Part shown: in pieces, positions 12,364 through 21,864 of the stretch
Layout of the letters: each line of letters begins with the position of its first letter
How positions within the stretch are numbered: position 1 is the first letter of the stretch
Assembly: GCA_037892935.1 (NCBI GenBank)
Contig: JAYXKI010000011.1
Location: 620,001 to 684,000, forward strand
Direction of reading: 5' to 3'
From: Phlebopus portentosus
Lineage: Eukaryota > Basidiomycota > Agaricomycetes > Boletales > Boletinellaceae
Length of the DNA stretch: 64,000 nucleotides
Notes under the pieces: generated by a model
What the model saw: only the letters and a program-made list of their open reading frames with translations
The model's database searches: none
Told to the model about the DNA's origin: nothing
Translations under genes and position numbers: made by a program

Positions 12364-12899
12364 GATGACGGGCATCTGGGGTTCAGGCGTAGTTTATAGT
12401 TGTACTTTGCGCTAACTGTCTTTGATTCGATTCGATGTTTGGGGATATTGACTGGCCTCTTCCCTCTTTCTTTCTCTCATTTGCTTGTATTTGTAGACAT
12501 ATACATGTCGACGCTCTCGTTTCACTGGTAGCCTTTTCGCAGCCCCATAGTCTGAGTCAAGCTAGATGTGAAGGACTTTCGCCTGATTACTCTAATTTAT
12601 TCCGTCCTTGCTTTTGGTGTTCATGCATTATCATTTTAAAGCTATGTATACATACACGGCTGCATCTGGTTGTTTTTGCTTCTGGGGTGAGCGTACGCGT
12701 ACGGTGGAAATTTGGACATAGTTATGTTATTGAGGACTTCTGTGGTATATTTCCACACATACTCCTACAACTGCAACGACTTCTCGATAGCATACATACA
12801 ACAAGAATTATATCTGTCTTGTCTCTCTAAGACAAGCAAGCAGCTCAATAATACAAAAGCGAAAATAGAAAAAATCGAGTATCTAACAATCCTCTTCTC
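12364..12899. terminator. Convergent 3' region between GPCR and chitinase
   Basis: 536 bp between two stop codons that face each other. It is T-rich on the plus strand after 12400 and A-rich near 12840-12880, as expected for two 3' UTRs. No gene seen. Confidence 0.4.
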
Positions 12900-14846
12900 T
12901 CAATCCTCATCAGTATCAGTATCAGCATCAGAGCTGATCCCACTAGCAGCGCGGATGGAATCGAGGAGGATATCGTCCGAGTCTCCTCCGGCCTGCCACA
13001 TCGCGAACCCGGCGAGGCCAGAGTCGCGGATGAACTGGCCCTTGGCGCTGAAGGACGTCGCGTCGTCGTACGAGACGAGGACTTGTGTGCTTGGGTTGTA
13101 TACGTACGGCTGTAGTACGAAAAAAAAAATAAGATGAATTAGAATCGTCATTGAATAACAAAGCGAGACAAAAAAGAAAGGAAGAAAAAAGGAAGGAAGA
13201 CATACCGTCTGACTACACTCATCAAACGTATACACCATCCCGCCATCCGTGTTGGCCGTGCCGTTCGACGTTAGGAACCCGTTCTCGACGAGCCCCCAGA
13301 AGTTGAATATCCCGCCGACGGTCGTGGGGTTTCCGCAGCTGTCCGTCTCGCCCTCGACGCTGTCCCACGCGTCGCCCGCCGGCTGGTTCGTCGCGTCGAA
13401 CTCGGGGTACAGGTTCAGCGTCTGAGTTTGATTTTGGGTTGTGCTGCCTTCTTCGGAAGAGTTGGAGGAAGAGGAGGAGGAGAGAGCGTCGGACGTGGAG
13501 ACGGAGAAGGAGTGCCCGTACGAGGCTACGCCGAGCACGATCTGCGAGGCGGGGAAGCCGGCGGTCGTCCATGCGTCGACGGCGCTGACGGCGCTGCCCT
13601 GCTGCTCCGCCGTCGAGGGCGCGCAGGTGTCGTTCAAGGGTGCGTTCGGCCCGGCGGTGGCGGACCAGGAGCCCCAGATGTCGTAGTTCATTATCGCTGG
13701 AAGCGGAAAGTGAAGGAAAGTGAGGAAAGATAATTCAATGCAACGAGGCCCGACGACGTACAAATGAAATCTAGCGCGCTCGCGAACTGACTGACGTCCG
13801 TCAACGGAGACCCGTCTTCGCCATTGAATGGTTTGATCGACGTAGCAGCAGAGAGGGTTAGGTTGCTCCCTGAAGGCTCGGCCCGCAGGGCCTGCAAGAA
13901 CGAGAGGAAGTTGCTCGCGTCGGTGGATGAGCGCGTGTTGCACCCTATGCCGTCTGCGTTGGGGTATTCCCAGCTGAAATGGTATTACAGGTATCAATAT
14001 CAATACGAGAAAAGGTTAAAGGAAGTGAGTAAGAGAGAGAGCACGCACTCGAAATCGAGCCCGTCGAGACTGTACTGCGAGACGAGGCTGAGAAGGGATT
14101 CGATAAACGCCGTTCGGTTCGTCTCGTCTCCGACGGCTGTCGAGAAGAACCTCGAGCCTCCCCATCCTCCGACAGACAGAATCGCTTTGACGTCCTGTCA
14201 TTATGTTTCAGTAATCAAATCAACAAATAATGTAGCGGTTGTGGACGAGTCGTGGTTGATAGAAACACAAAACGTGAATGATAAGAGACACGTACGTTCT
14301 CGTGCGCAAGAGAGACGAAGGTCGGCACGTTCTGAGCATCACTCGATTCGAGGGTTACATGGCTGTCATCGCTCGTCGTGACACTATCCGTATCGACCAT
14401 TTGTTCCATTCATATTATATTATCCGTTATGATATGGGAAGTAAGTAATTATGCGGCACCCGGGCCAAACAAGCCAAAATAAAGCAAAATAAAAAAGAAA
14501 GTGGAAGTAGTCAGTTTTAGATATCAAGTAAATAATATATAGAGTTAACGATGCACACTCACGCAAACGAATAAATAACATGCGTATATTTCTCCCAACT
14601 GACGTCCGAGAGTGGGTAATCGTCGCTGTTCCAGCCAGCGTACCATGTCGCAGCGATCAAGCTACTATTACTATTCGTTCCAGTGCCATTGTTAGCGCTG
14701 GAGCTCGGCTCGGCCGAGTCGGCAGAGGCGGAGGCAGAAGAAGAGACTAGACCGCACAGGGGTGCAGCGTGTACTGTTCCTGCCAGGAAGGAAGAAGAGA
14801 AGAAGAAGGAGAAAGAGAGGAAGGAGAGGATGCTTGAGCGCAGCAT
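12900..14846 (-). CDS. Secreted GH18 chitinase
   Basis: Six exons: 14563-14846, 14296-14383, 14049-14194, 13762-13973, 13206-13696 and 12900-13109, giving 476 residues with every phase closing. The N-terminus is a signal peptide (MLRSSILSFLSF... to TVHA) and a Ser-rich linker precedes the catalytic domain. The GH18 barrel is clear. ATWYAGWNSDDYP is strand 1 and AILSVGGWGGSRFF is the SxGG motif. The catalytic DxxDxDxE reads DGLDFDWEYPN across an intron, with the acid glutamate present. MNYDIWGSWS supplies the substrate-binding Tyr-Asp, and FAMWQAGGDS is the last strand. The enzyme hydrolyses chitin by substrate-assisted retention and probably acts in wall remodelling or feeding. Oddities are a Ser-rich insertion (about ten serines in a row region near 13460) and a very acidic C-terminus. 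The start at 14846 is the only ATG before the signal peptide. Confidence 0.9.
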
Positions 14847-15758
14847 GTTTCTCTCGAAGAAGCAGCGTGCGGGGCTGGTCCGACTAATCAAGAAAGAGAC
14901 GTGTCTTTGAAGGAACGTGCGATGCGTTCGGTGAGAAAGAATGTGTCGAGGTCAACGATGTGTGGGTAAGTATGCTGCACGAAAGCAGGAAGACAGGAAA
15001 GTAGGAAAGCAGAGAGAAGAGAGAAGAGTTGGCAGGATATAAAGCGCACTTGGTTGAAGGAACAAAGACAAAAAGGGTGGCTCATTTACATCTGGTCCAG
15101 GTTATATTATATATCCCATCCATAAGTAGTTGAGCTGGCCGTTGTAGTGCGGAGGCCGGATGGCTGAGCGAGCCACGAGGCATCATCATTTTTCAGTCCG
15201 GCCTTGAATGAACAATTCCCTGATATGGACCGGATCACAGGTTGCCCGGGAGCAGAACAATTACTTAGGATCGTCTCGCCGGCTTGCGGAAGATTTTCCA
15301 GCAACAGTAGATATTATGTGGCTGTTCGGCCACTGCGTCAGCACAACGACGACGGCGACCGACCAGGGACGACGGAGCCGAAAAGATATTTGGTTGCCCG
15401 TGGCTGTAAAAGTGTGATATGAATGACACGAGGATGCTTATGAGAGGACGGAAGAAACAAAACCTTGAGCTGGTGTCCTTCGTGGCGTACTGGGGCTGGA
15501 GATGGTCAGCAGGCAGGCATGTAGTTCATTCAAACATATAGCTTTCAGAAGCCAGAAGTGCTCGCTATACGTCAGAAGTTCTGGTCTATAGAATGAATAA
15601 AGCAAGGCTGTCTGGACGCAGATCGTGGTAGTGGTCAAGAAAGAGGGACTTGCTGCCGGTACTCAACTATCGTCTACATACACAGAAGACGAGATCCAAC
15701 AAATCCATAACTACTACATACTCCTTCACACTTGCTCATCTGCCCTGTCCAAGTCATT
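14847..15758. other. Intergenic, upstream of the chitinase and downstream of SRP19
   Basis: About 900 bp. The part nearest 14850-15060 is the chitinase promoter side. No conserved coding segment was seen. The plus-strand open frame at 15625-15894 is the antisense of the SRP19 C-terminus. Confidence 0.45.
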
Positions 15759-16960
15759 CTACCCTCTAACCCTAACAACCTTCCTCTTCCCCTTCCCACT
15801 CCCAGCCGGCGCATTCGCATTCTCAGCAGCAATCGCACTCATCCCCGCTTTCACAGTCTCAACCAGCACGCCACTCGGCAAGGCAGGTGAGTAGGCCGAG
15901 ACGCTGCTTCGCCAGCTGCGGCCGCGGGGAGGGCGGTTGGGGCAGTCGTCTCTGCGGGGTGCGTTTATGACTGGTCTTGGAGGAGGGCTTTTGATTGGTG
16001 TCGCCCCCCTTGGACTTGGAGGATTTTGATGCGGATTTGATTTGGGGTTGTTTGGAGGAAAGAGAAATCGGACGAGAGTAGTTGAAGGGAGGCTTTGGGA
16101 TGAGTTCGGGTTTGATGCCTTGGATGTAGAGAGCGATCGCCTCTAGCAGCATCTTCTCTGCTCGGACCAACCCAGGAAAAAATTTAGAATAACTCAGTTA
16201 GCAACTCCACATACAATCGCTCCAATCCGATCCAAAATCGCAAATAAAGTGCTCATCTTTAAAAGCAAGCAAAACACACGAAAAAAAAACTCACTCGTCC
16301 TAATTCGCTCATTAACGAGCTTGCCGTCTCTCTTCCACTGCACGCGCACCCGACCGGGGTTATCCCAGTCGCTCGGATGACTCTTCTGGACTTCGTGCAG
16401 CGTGCCTAGCCCGAGACGCGTCGTCGCCTCCGCGATGTCCTTGCTGAGGGGCCACCATACGGCTTTCGCGCGCGCGATGCGCCGCGAGCCGACACCGTAT
16501 CGCCGCTTCGCGTCGATGTAGATCGGGTAGATGCACGTCCATCTGGATTTTGTGAGTATAATATAGTATAGATGGGAGTAGATAAGATGGATGAAGTATG
16601 AGCGCAACGTTACTTTTTGTATGGTGTCAGATCTGTGACGGTCCCCCTCATCGGTCCCATCCCAGTACCAGCACCAGCTCCGGGAGGAGGTGCTAGACCG
16701 AACGCAGGAGGGAGCTGTGAGCGACTCGCAAGTCCTGGATTTATATTCGTCTTGATATTCGGGCTGAGCGTCGATTCTTCTTCTTGCTCGTCGTCGTCAT
16801 CATCATCATCATCATCATCGTCTTGATCTGAATCCGAGTCGAGGTCGACGGATTGGATGAGCGCACCCTTTGGGCCTGTGTTGGGGAGCGGGTGGGAGGG
16901 GAGAGGGAGGTCTGTGTCGTCGTCGAAGTCTTCGATCGTTGGCTGGACTCGTTTGGACAT
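15759..16960 (-). CDS. SRP19: Signal recognition particle 19-kDa subunit (SRP19/Sec65)
   Basis: Exons 16614-16960 and 16295-16542 and a 3' exon from 16157 carry the SRP19 fold: WTCIYPIYIDAKRRYGVGSR, then LGLGTLHEVQKSHPSDWDNPG and RVRVQW. The segment KKMLLEAIALYIQG matches the helix that follows the RNA-binding core. SRP19 binds the tips of SRP RNA helices 6 and 8 so that SRP54 can join, in nucleolus and cytosol. An N-terminal extension of about 110 residues has a run of twelve aspartates. The conserved fungal tail (YSPALPSGVLVETVKAG ... KRKVVRVRG, stop at 15759) lies in a different frame from the preceding Pro-rich part. Either a short intron with a weak donor (for example 15952-16015) or one extra base near 15900 explains this. 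Divergent from VPS29. Confidence 0.85.
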
Positions 16961-17136
16961 GCTCGCTCGTTCTATAATATAATAATGAAATGACTTGAAT
17001 ACTGAATATTGTAATTACACTTTATTTCCCACGAATACAACTTCACGTATATACATAACACGACAGCACTTACACTTACTCACTCCGACCGACATAACAT
17101 ATTATATTACTTCCTCGAACACGGACACGAAACGAA
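16961..17136. promoter_or_regulatory. Divergent promoter shared by SRP19 and VPS29
   Basis: Only 176 bp separate the two start codons. The region is AT-rich, with several TATAT stretches between 16970 and 17105. No specific factor site was recognised. Confidence 0.5.
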
Positions 17137-18076
17137 ATGGTCCTCGTCCTCGTCATCGGCGACCTGCACATCCCGCACCGTACACACGACCTCCCCGCCA
17201 AGTTCAAGAAGCTGCTCGTCCCGGGGAAGATCCAGCAGATCCTCTGCACGGGGAACGTCTGCGACAAGGAGACGCTCGACTACCTGCGCGGCGTCGCGCC
17301 GGACGTGCACGTCGTGCGCGGGGACTACGATGAGGTACGTGTGTGTGTGTCTGTGTTTTCTGCTTGTTGGTTTTACTTCTTGTTGTTGTTGTTGTTGTTG
17401 CGTGCTAAATGGGTTCCTGCTTGTGTATACTTGTGTGTGCGTGTAGAACCCGACGTTCCCCATGTCCGCGACCGTCACGCACGCGCCGATAAAGATTGGC
17501 GTCATACATGGACATCAGTGTATCCCCTCGGGGGACTTGGACTCCCTCAGTGCGATTGCGAGGCAGATGGACGTCGACGTGCTCATCTCGGGTCATTCGC
17601 ATCAGTCCGTCCGTCTTCATTCCCTTACGTTTATATGGGTTGAATTAATACTGGGACTGGTTTGTTAGGTTCCAAGCTACGGAGTATGATAACAAGTTCT
17701 TCCTCAACCCGGGAACAGCAACGGGCGCGTGGAGCGGGACATTAACAGAGTACGTCCCATCCCTCTCCCTCCAACTCCTGGAACAATATCGACTCCCTAA
17801 CCAAACCAATCATTATCACAAACAGCGACCCCCGCCCTCTTCGCACTTATGGACATCCAAGGGCCCGTCATCGTCACCTACCTCTACCAGCTACAAGAAG
17901 GCGAAGTACGCGTGGAGAAGATCGAATGGCGCCGGGAGGTGTCTTCCGCTCCACCTCCGCCCGTTGCTCCGCCCGGTGGTGGGAGCAGCGTCGCGTCTCC
18001 CCAGCCGAGGGCGAGCGCGCTGCCGACGTCGATACCGACCAGTCCGGCGCCTGTGCAACAGAGCGTCTGGTCGTAG
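17137..18076 (+). CDS. VPS29: Retromer subunit VPS29
   Basis: Exons 17137-17334, 17447-17604, 17669-17749 and 17826-18076. The metallophosphoesterase-like fold is plain: [12 protein letters not shown] at the start, [56 protein letters not shown], and the last strand [16 protein letters not shown]. The metal-site residues are largely kept, but VPS29 is a scaffold that joins VPS35 and VPS26 for endosome-to-Golgi recycling. After ...[12 protein letters not shown] there is an added Pro/Ser/Ala-rich tail of about 45 residues not found in yeast or animal VPS29. The joined exons are one base out of frame between the third and fourth exon (near 17826-17848). The C-terminal frame is certain from its sequence, so an assembly indel or unusual splice is likely. 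Confidence 0.88.
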
Positions 18077-18321
18077 GAGTGAGGTAGGATTGTAAAAAAG
18101 GGAAAGGAGGGAGGAGTGGAGGAAGGGAGAGATGTATGTGTTGTACTTGTAGATTATGTTATTTATTCTTTTATTCTGAGTTTGTTCCCTTTTTTGGCTG
18201 ATGGGAGTAGATTGTTGCCAGGACCTGATATACTGATATGTATCCTGAAGTTCTGGTATCATACAGGAATTACTGATTCATATACCATTCTCGTCGCGTC
18301 TTGTAAAGGCGCGCGCAAACT
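18077..18321. other. Convergent 3' region between VPS29 and the first orphan gene
   Basis: Short AT-rich gap between two stop codons on opposite strands. No gene seen. Confidence 0.4.
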
Positions 18322-18723
18322 TCAGTCAGCTTCTTCGATCGTATATTCGGGTGTCTGTTCATCCTGATTACCCGATTCACCTCTACTCTCTTCGCGACGA
18401 CTCGAGTGCTTATGACGTTGAGGAGCACGCTCCTTCTGACGACGCCGCTCGTCCTCGCCGCTACTCCGACTGACATACCGAGGATGGCCACGCTGTCTGT
18501 GATGGTACTGCATCTCCTCTTTCTTCGTCCTTTCCTGCTCTTCTTTGCTCGGGCCAAACCCGAAGACGCGCACATGGGACTCGCCTTTGAGGTTCTTGTC
18601 GACGTGCTTGTTGACAGTGCGGACTACTGCAGCCGCTCTTTCTTTGACACTCGGCCTGTTTGGCGATTGACTTCTGGTGTCCGATCTGGACTGGTGTACA
18701 TCCGTACGTGGTCTGCCAGTCAT
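18322..18723 (-). CDS. Disordered orphan protein 1 of a tandem trio, with the GES-VF motif
   Basis: A single open frame of 133 residues from an ATG at 18723. The protein is charged and low in hydrophobics. Residues about 30-60 read VNKHVDKNLKGESHVRVFGF. This corresponds to two modules in the large paralog at 20389-21864 (GIDKSMHGESEARVFPSVPK and GIIKSMQGESEAQVFPFVPK). The common core is D/I-K-x-(L/M)-x-GES-x-(A/V)-(R/Q)-VF. The second half is Arg/Glu/Gln-rich and ends in an acidic TPEYTIEEAD. No known domain. It matches the N-terminal half of the large paralog only, so it may be a shortened duplicate. Upstream it shares an inverted-repeat element with its two neighbours. Confidence 0.55.
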   Translation of the reverse strand: MTGRPRTDVHQSRSDTRSQSPNRPSVKERAAAVVRTVNKHVDKNLKGESHVRVFGFGPSKEEQERTKKEEMQYHHRQRGHPRYVSRSSGEDERRRQKERAPQRHKHSSRREESRGESGNQDEQTPEYTIEEAD

Positions 18724-18843
18724 AGCTCGGTGTTTTGTAAGTTTTTTCCTTTCTTTCTTGGGAATTGGATTTCGATGCGATGGACTGATTTCGTTTCAAA
18801 TACCCTCCCGCAGCAAGGTTTGACTAGAGTGCAAAGGAACAAA

Positions 18844-18869
18844 GCAGATGCAAAGTGGTTTGCATCTGC
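18844..18869. promoter_or_regulatory. Perfect 11-bp inverted repeat upstream of orphan gene 1
   Basis: GCAGATGCAAA, four bases (gtgg), then TTTGCATCTGC: a perfect palindrome about 120 bp before the start of orphan gene 1. The same core ATGCAAA/TTTGCAT, in similar surrounding sequence, occurs upstream of orphan genes 2 and 3. The core contains an octamer-like ATGCAAA. The position and its retention suggest a dimeric transcription-factor site, but this is inference. Confidence 0.6.
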
Positions 18870-19162
18870 CGATCTTGTTCTCATATGATTCTCTTGTCAC
18901 TTATCATACCGTTCCGTGCATGCAATGTGGATCATGGTATGCTTGCTCTGAGGTCCACACTGGTGCTAGAAGAATTCAGGAGAAGTCCTTGAGATAGTCC
19001 GAATGTGTCTCGACGCAAGTGCTATTACTTTGTATCTATTCGTCAGGGGAGGCGATACTTCAAGCTCTATTCAACACAGTACGTACATATAAACATTGTT
19101 ATGTACGTATCTTTCGAAGCATTATCCTCGCTTCCTGCTTCCTCTTGAATATGGACCAACAT

Positions 19163-19619
19163 CTACGTAGCCTCAATCGCCATATGAGGTGAAGCTGGAG
19201 GGGGAGTTACGGGAGCTCCGCTCGGACGAAGGTGAGGTGCGGGTACTCGCACTGGCGATGCCTTCAACCCATTTCTGTATTTTAGCATTTTTGTCGCCGT
19301 CTGTTCCACTTCCATTGGAAGCAGCACTACTACGGTGTGGACTGCTACCACTGTCATTGCTTCCGTTCTCCACTTCAGCCCTTTTGTCGCTCCTCGTTCC
19401 ACTCTCGCTGGCGGGAGCAGTGCCGAGGAGTTCGGAAGTGCCAATTGACTTAGCGTAGCCGCTCGAGTCGCCCGAATTCCTGCTATGTCCGCCCGAGGTT
19501 TCAACGGATAGGGTATGGCTGCTCGTCCTACTCGGAAGTTCTCTTGCCTTCCTGTGAGCTGCCTGAGCGGACTCTGAGCGAGCGCTGCTCGTAGAGTGTG
19601 TATTCGATGTGCCGCTCAT
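19163..19619 (-). CDS. Disordered orphan protein 2 of the tandem trio, C-terminal type
   Basis: A 148-codon frame from the ATG at 19617-19619; the stop lies at about 19173. It is a short paralog of the C-terminal part of the large gene 20389-21864. Shared pieces include PSRTSSHTLSVETS (PSRTSSYAQSVETS there), RNSGDSSGYAKSIGTSELLGT (RRSGDSSNYAQSIETSELLGT), SDKRAE/SDKKAG, and the end DKNAKIQKWVEG (DKNAKIQKWITD). It lacks the GES-VF modules. The protein is Ser-rich, disordered, and without a TM segment or signal peptide. Upstream sequence resembles that of orphan gene 1 over at least 150 bp, which supports duplication including the promoter. Function unknown. Confidence 0.55.
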
Positions 19620-20388
19620 TCTTCGGTGACCTGTAAGTTTTTCTTGTGGATGGGATTGGGATTATGAAGCAATGAACTCATTCACATATCATTTTAAGTA
19701 CCCGCCTGCATCAATCTTTGCCTCGAATGCAAGGGAGCAAAGTGAATGCAAAGTGGTTTTTTTTGGTTTGCATCTGCCGATCTTGCTTCCAACTTAATGT
19801 TTTGTCGCTGGTTACCTGATTACAATCATTCTGTGTGAGCAATGTGGATCATGGTTTGGTTTGCTTGCTCCGAGATTTACTAGGTGCTCCTGCTAATGCG
19901 CTGAGGCATCTCTTCTGCTTCTCCATGCCTTATTAGTACTACTTTTGCCCCAGCGGACTGAAAAGCTTGACGAGGCCTAGCCAAATCTGGGACCAAAAAT
20001 TGACCGACGGGTGCAGATTTTCGCCAATCCAGACCATTTTGGCCCCAAATTTGCACGCTAGGCGAGGCTAGGGGACAGGCCTGATTTTTTCCCGCACCGT
20101 TTTGAACCTTCGTCTCGAACCCTTATCTGCGGCACGAATCCGGCCGGGTGAACCAGGGCTTCTTGGCATAAGCAGGGATCTAGGTCCACTCTCATGCTAA
20201 GAAAATCCAGAAAGACTCTCCGAGGTAGTCTGATTCTGTCTCGATGCAAACTTTCATCACGAGGCGATACTTCAAGTTCTCTACTACACAATACATACAA
20301 ACATTGCTATATACGTATCGATTGAAGTATATCCTGACTTTCTCTTGAATATGCATGAAGATCTACACATTCCTATTGGTCACTCTAT
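19620..20388. other. Intergenic between orphan genes 2 and 3
   Basis: Holds the promoter-side duplicate of gene 2 and the 3' flank of gene 3. The 3' flank of gene 3 (about 20280-20350) resembles that of gene 2 (about 19080-19150), with shared pieces such as ATACAAACATTGC, TACGTATC and CTCTTGAATATG. Near 19970-20070 is a small imperfect inverted arrangement (cctagcc ... ggctagg). Confidence 0.5.
19746..19773. promoter_or_regulatory. Inverted repeat upstream of orphan gene 2
   Basis: ATGCAAA and TTTGCAT separated by 14 bases that include a run of eight T. It is the counterpart of the perfect palindrome upstream of orphan gene 1 and is followed by the same CTGCCGATCTTG. The longer spacer looks like a T-run expansion. 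Confidence 0.55.
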
Positions 20389-21864
20389 CTAGGAGGGGAA
20401 GGAAGATGAGCCGCTCAGATCAGACGAATGCGGAGTGCGGGTACTCGGACTGCCACTGTTGGTGTCCGTAATCCACTTCTGTATTTTAGCATTCTTGTCG
20501 CTGTCCACTCCACTCTCTTTGACAGTAGTAGGACCGTTCCCGAGTGGACTACTAGCCGCACCTTTGTCTTCCTTAACCTGCTTCTGTGCTCCAGCTTTTT
20601 TGTCGCTCCTCTTTATACTCTCGCCGGCGCGGATAGTAGCAGTACCAAGAAGCTCGGAAGTTTCAATTGACTGGGCGTAGTTGCTCGAGTCGCCCGACCT
20701 CCTCTGGTGTTTATCCTTACGCGGAGCGACTGTGTTATGGGAGAGCTCCGAAGTTTCAACTGATTGAGCGTAGCTGCTCGTCCTACTCGGAGGTCCTCTT
20801 ATCCTACCGGAAGGGGTATCGCCGACGCGCCGCGCAGGTTCAGCGGTTTGAACAGATTTTGAGTGAACACTGCTCGTAGTACTTTTCGGTCTTTCCTCCC
20901 TACTATTACGATGAGACTCGCGTCGCGTGCTTGTATTGCTTGGCTTGTCTTCTGCGACTTCGGGGCGAGTTTGAGGGCCGGGTCTCTCTTCCCTGGCACT
21001 GTGATGAGACTCACGTTGAGAGCTTGTATGGGTTGGCTTGACCTCTGGGACTTTGGGGCGAGCTTGGGGGCTGGATCTCTCTTCCCTGGCAATGTGACGA
21101 GACTCGCGTTGAGAGCTTGCATTGGCTGGCTTGTCTTCTGCGACTTTGGAGCGAGTTTGAGGGCTAGGTCTCTCTTCCCTGGCGCTGTGACGAGACTCAC
21201 GGGGAGAGCTCGCGCTGCTTGACTTTTCGGTCGGGACCCTGGAACGAGGAGGCGGGCTCGACACGATGTCCCGATTGGCTTCCTCGCGAAGACTAGAGGG
21301 GCGATGACTTTGGTGAGAATCGCCGTAAATACTTCCTGTACCACTAGTATTGACTGGACTTCGTAGACTTTCCTGAGGCGAGTACCTCTGCTGTTCTTCT
21401 TGGACTGTTGAAAGACCTCGGGGGCGGTAGGGCACGGAATCTTTGCGACTCGGTCCGTGGCGATATTCAATAGACGTAGGACTTTCGGAGTACGGAGCTC
21501 CACTTATGCTGCTGGTGCTGTCGCTGTGGGCACTTTGGATGACCAGTTTCTCTGGCCCGTACTGTGGCGGATATTTCGGCACGAATGGGAAGACCTGGGC
21601 CTCCGACTCGCCTTGCATACTCTTGATAATTCCCTCCTTGAGCCTGCGTGCCCCTTCTGTGACGTGTTCATGCTCGGGTGTCGAGTACTGTGGTCCATAT
21701 TTCGGCACGGAAGGGAAAACACGAGCTTCCGACTCGCCATGCATACTCTTGTCTATTCCTTCGGCGAGCTTACGCGCACCATCTTTGAGCTCGTCACAAC
21801 AACTTTTATCTTTGTTGCCGCTCTCTTTCCGAGAGCTTGAGTGTCTCTGATTCCTATGGTGCAT
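20389..21864 (-). CDS. Large disordered orphan protein 3, repeat-containing
   Basis: One open frame of 491 residues from the ATG at 21864. A GTAAGC...AACAG pair just upstream (about 21880-21930) suggests an intron in the 5' leader. The N-terminus has two tandem GES-VF modules of about 38 residues: GIDKSMHGESEARVFPSVPK and GIIKSMQGESEAQVFPFVPK. The middle has four tandem copies of a roughly 30-residue repeat built on SSxRESxHxAREERPSPQTR. The C-terminal part has repeats of SSYAQSVETSEL and ends with DKNAKIQKWITD. Highly Ser/Arg/Glu-rich with no hydrophobic core. The repeat units differ by several substitutions each, so they are not an assembly artefact. No homologous domain recognised. Parent-like member of the trio. 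Confidence 0.65.
   Translation of the reverse strand: MHHRNQRHSSSRKESGNKDKSCCDELKDGARKLAEGIDKSMHGESEARVFPSVPKYGPQYSTPEHEHVTEGARRLKEGIIKSMQGESEAQVFPFVPKYPPQYGPEKLVIQSAHSDSTSSISGAPYSESPTSIEYRHGPSRKDSVPYRPRGLSTVQEEQQRYSPQESLRSPVNTSGTGSIYGDSHQSHRPSSLREEANRDIVSSPPPRSRVPTEKSSSASSPRESRHSAREERPSPQTRSKVAEDKPANASSQRESRHIAREERSSPQARPKVPEVKPTHTSSQRESHHSAREERPGPQTRPEVAEDKPSNTSTRRESHRNSREERPKSTTSSVHSKSVQTAEPARRVGDTPSGRIRGPPSRTSSYAQSVETSELSHNTVAPRKDKHQRRSGDSSNYAQSIETSELLGTATIRAGESIKRSDKKAGAQKQVKEDKGAASSPLGNGPTTVKESGVDSDKNAKIQKWITDTNSGSPSTRTPHSSDLSGSSSFPS

Noticed and set aside
15760..15782. Telomere-like CCCTCTAACCCTAAC
   Set aside because: Only one and a half irregular units, adjacent to and overlapping the end of SRP19; coding and 3' UTR sequence explains it.
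20863..21222. 119-codon plus-strand frame with internal repeats
   Set aside because: Antisense of the four-copy repeat in orphan gene 3.
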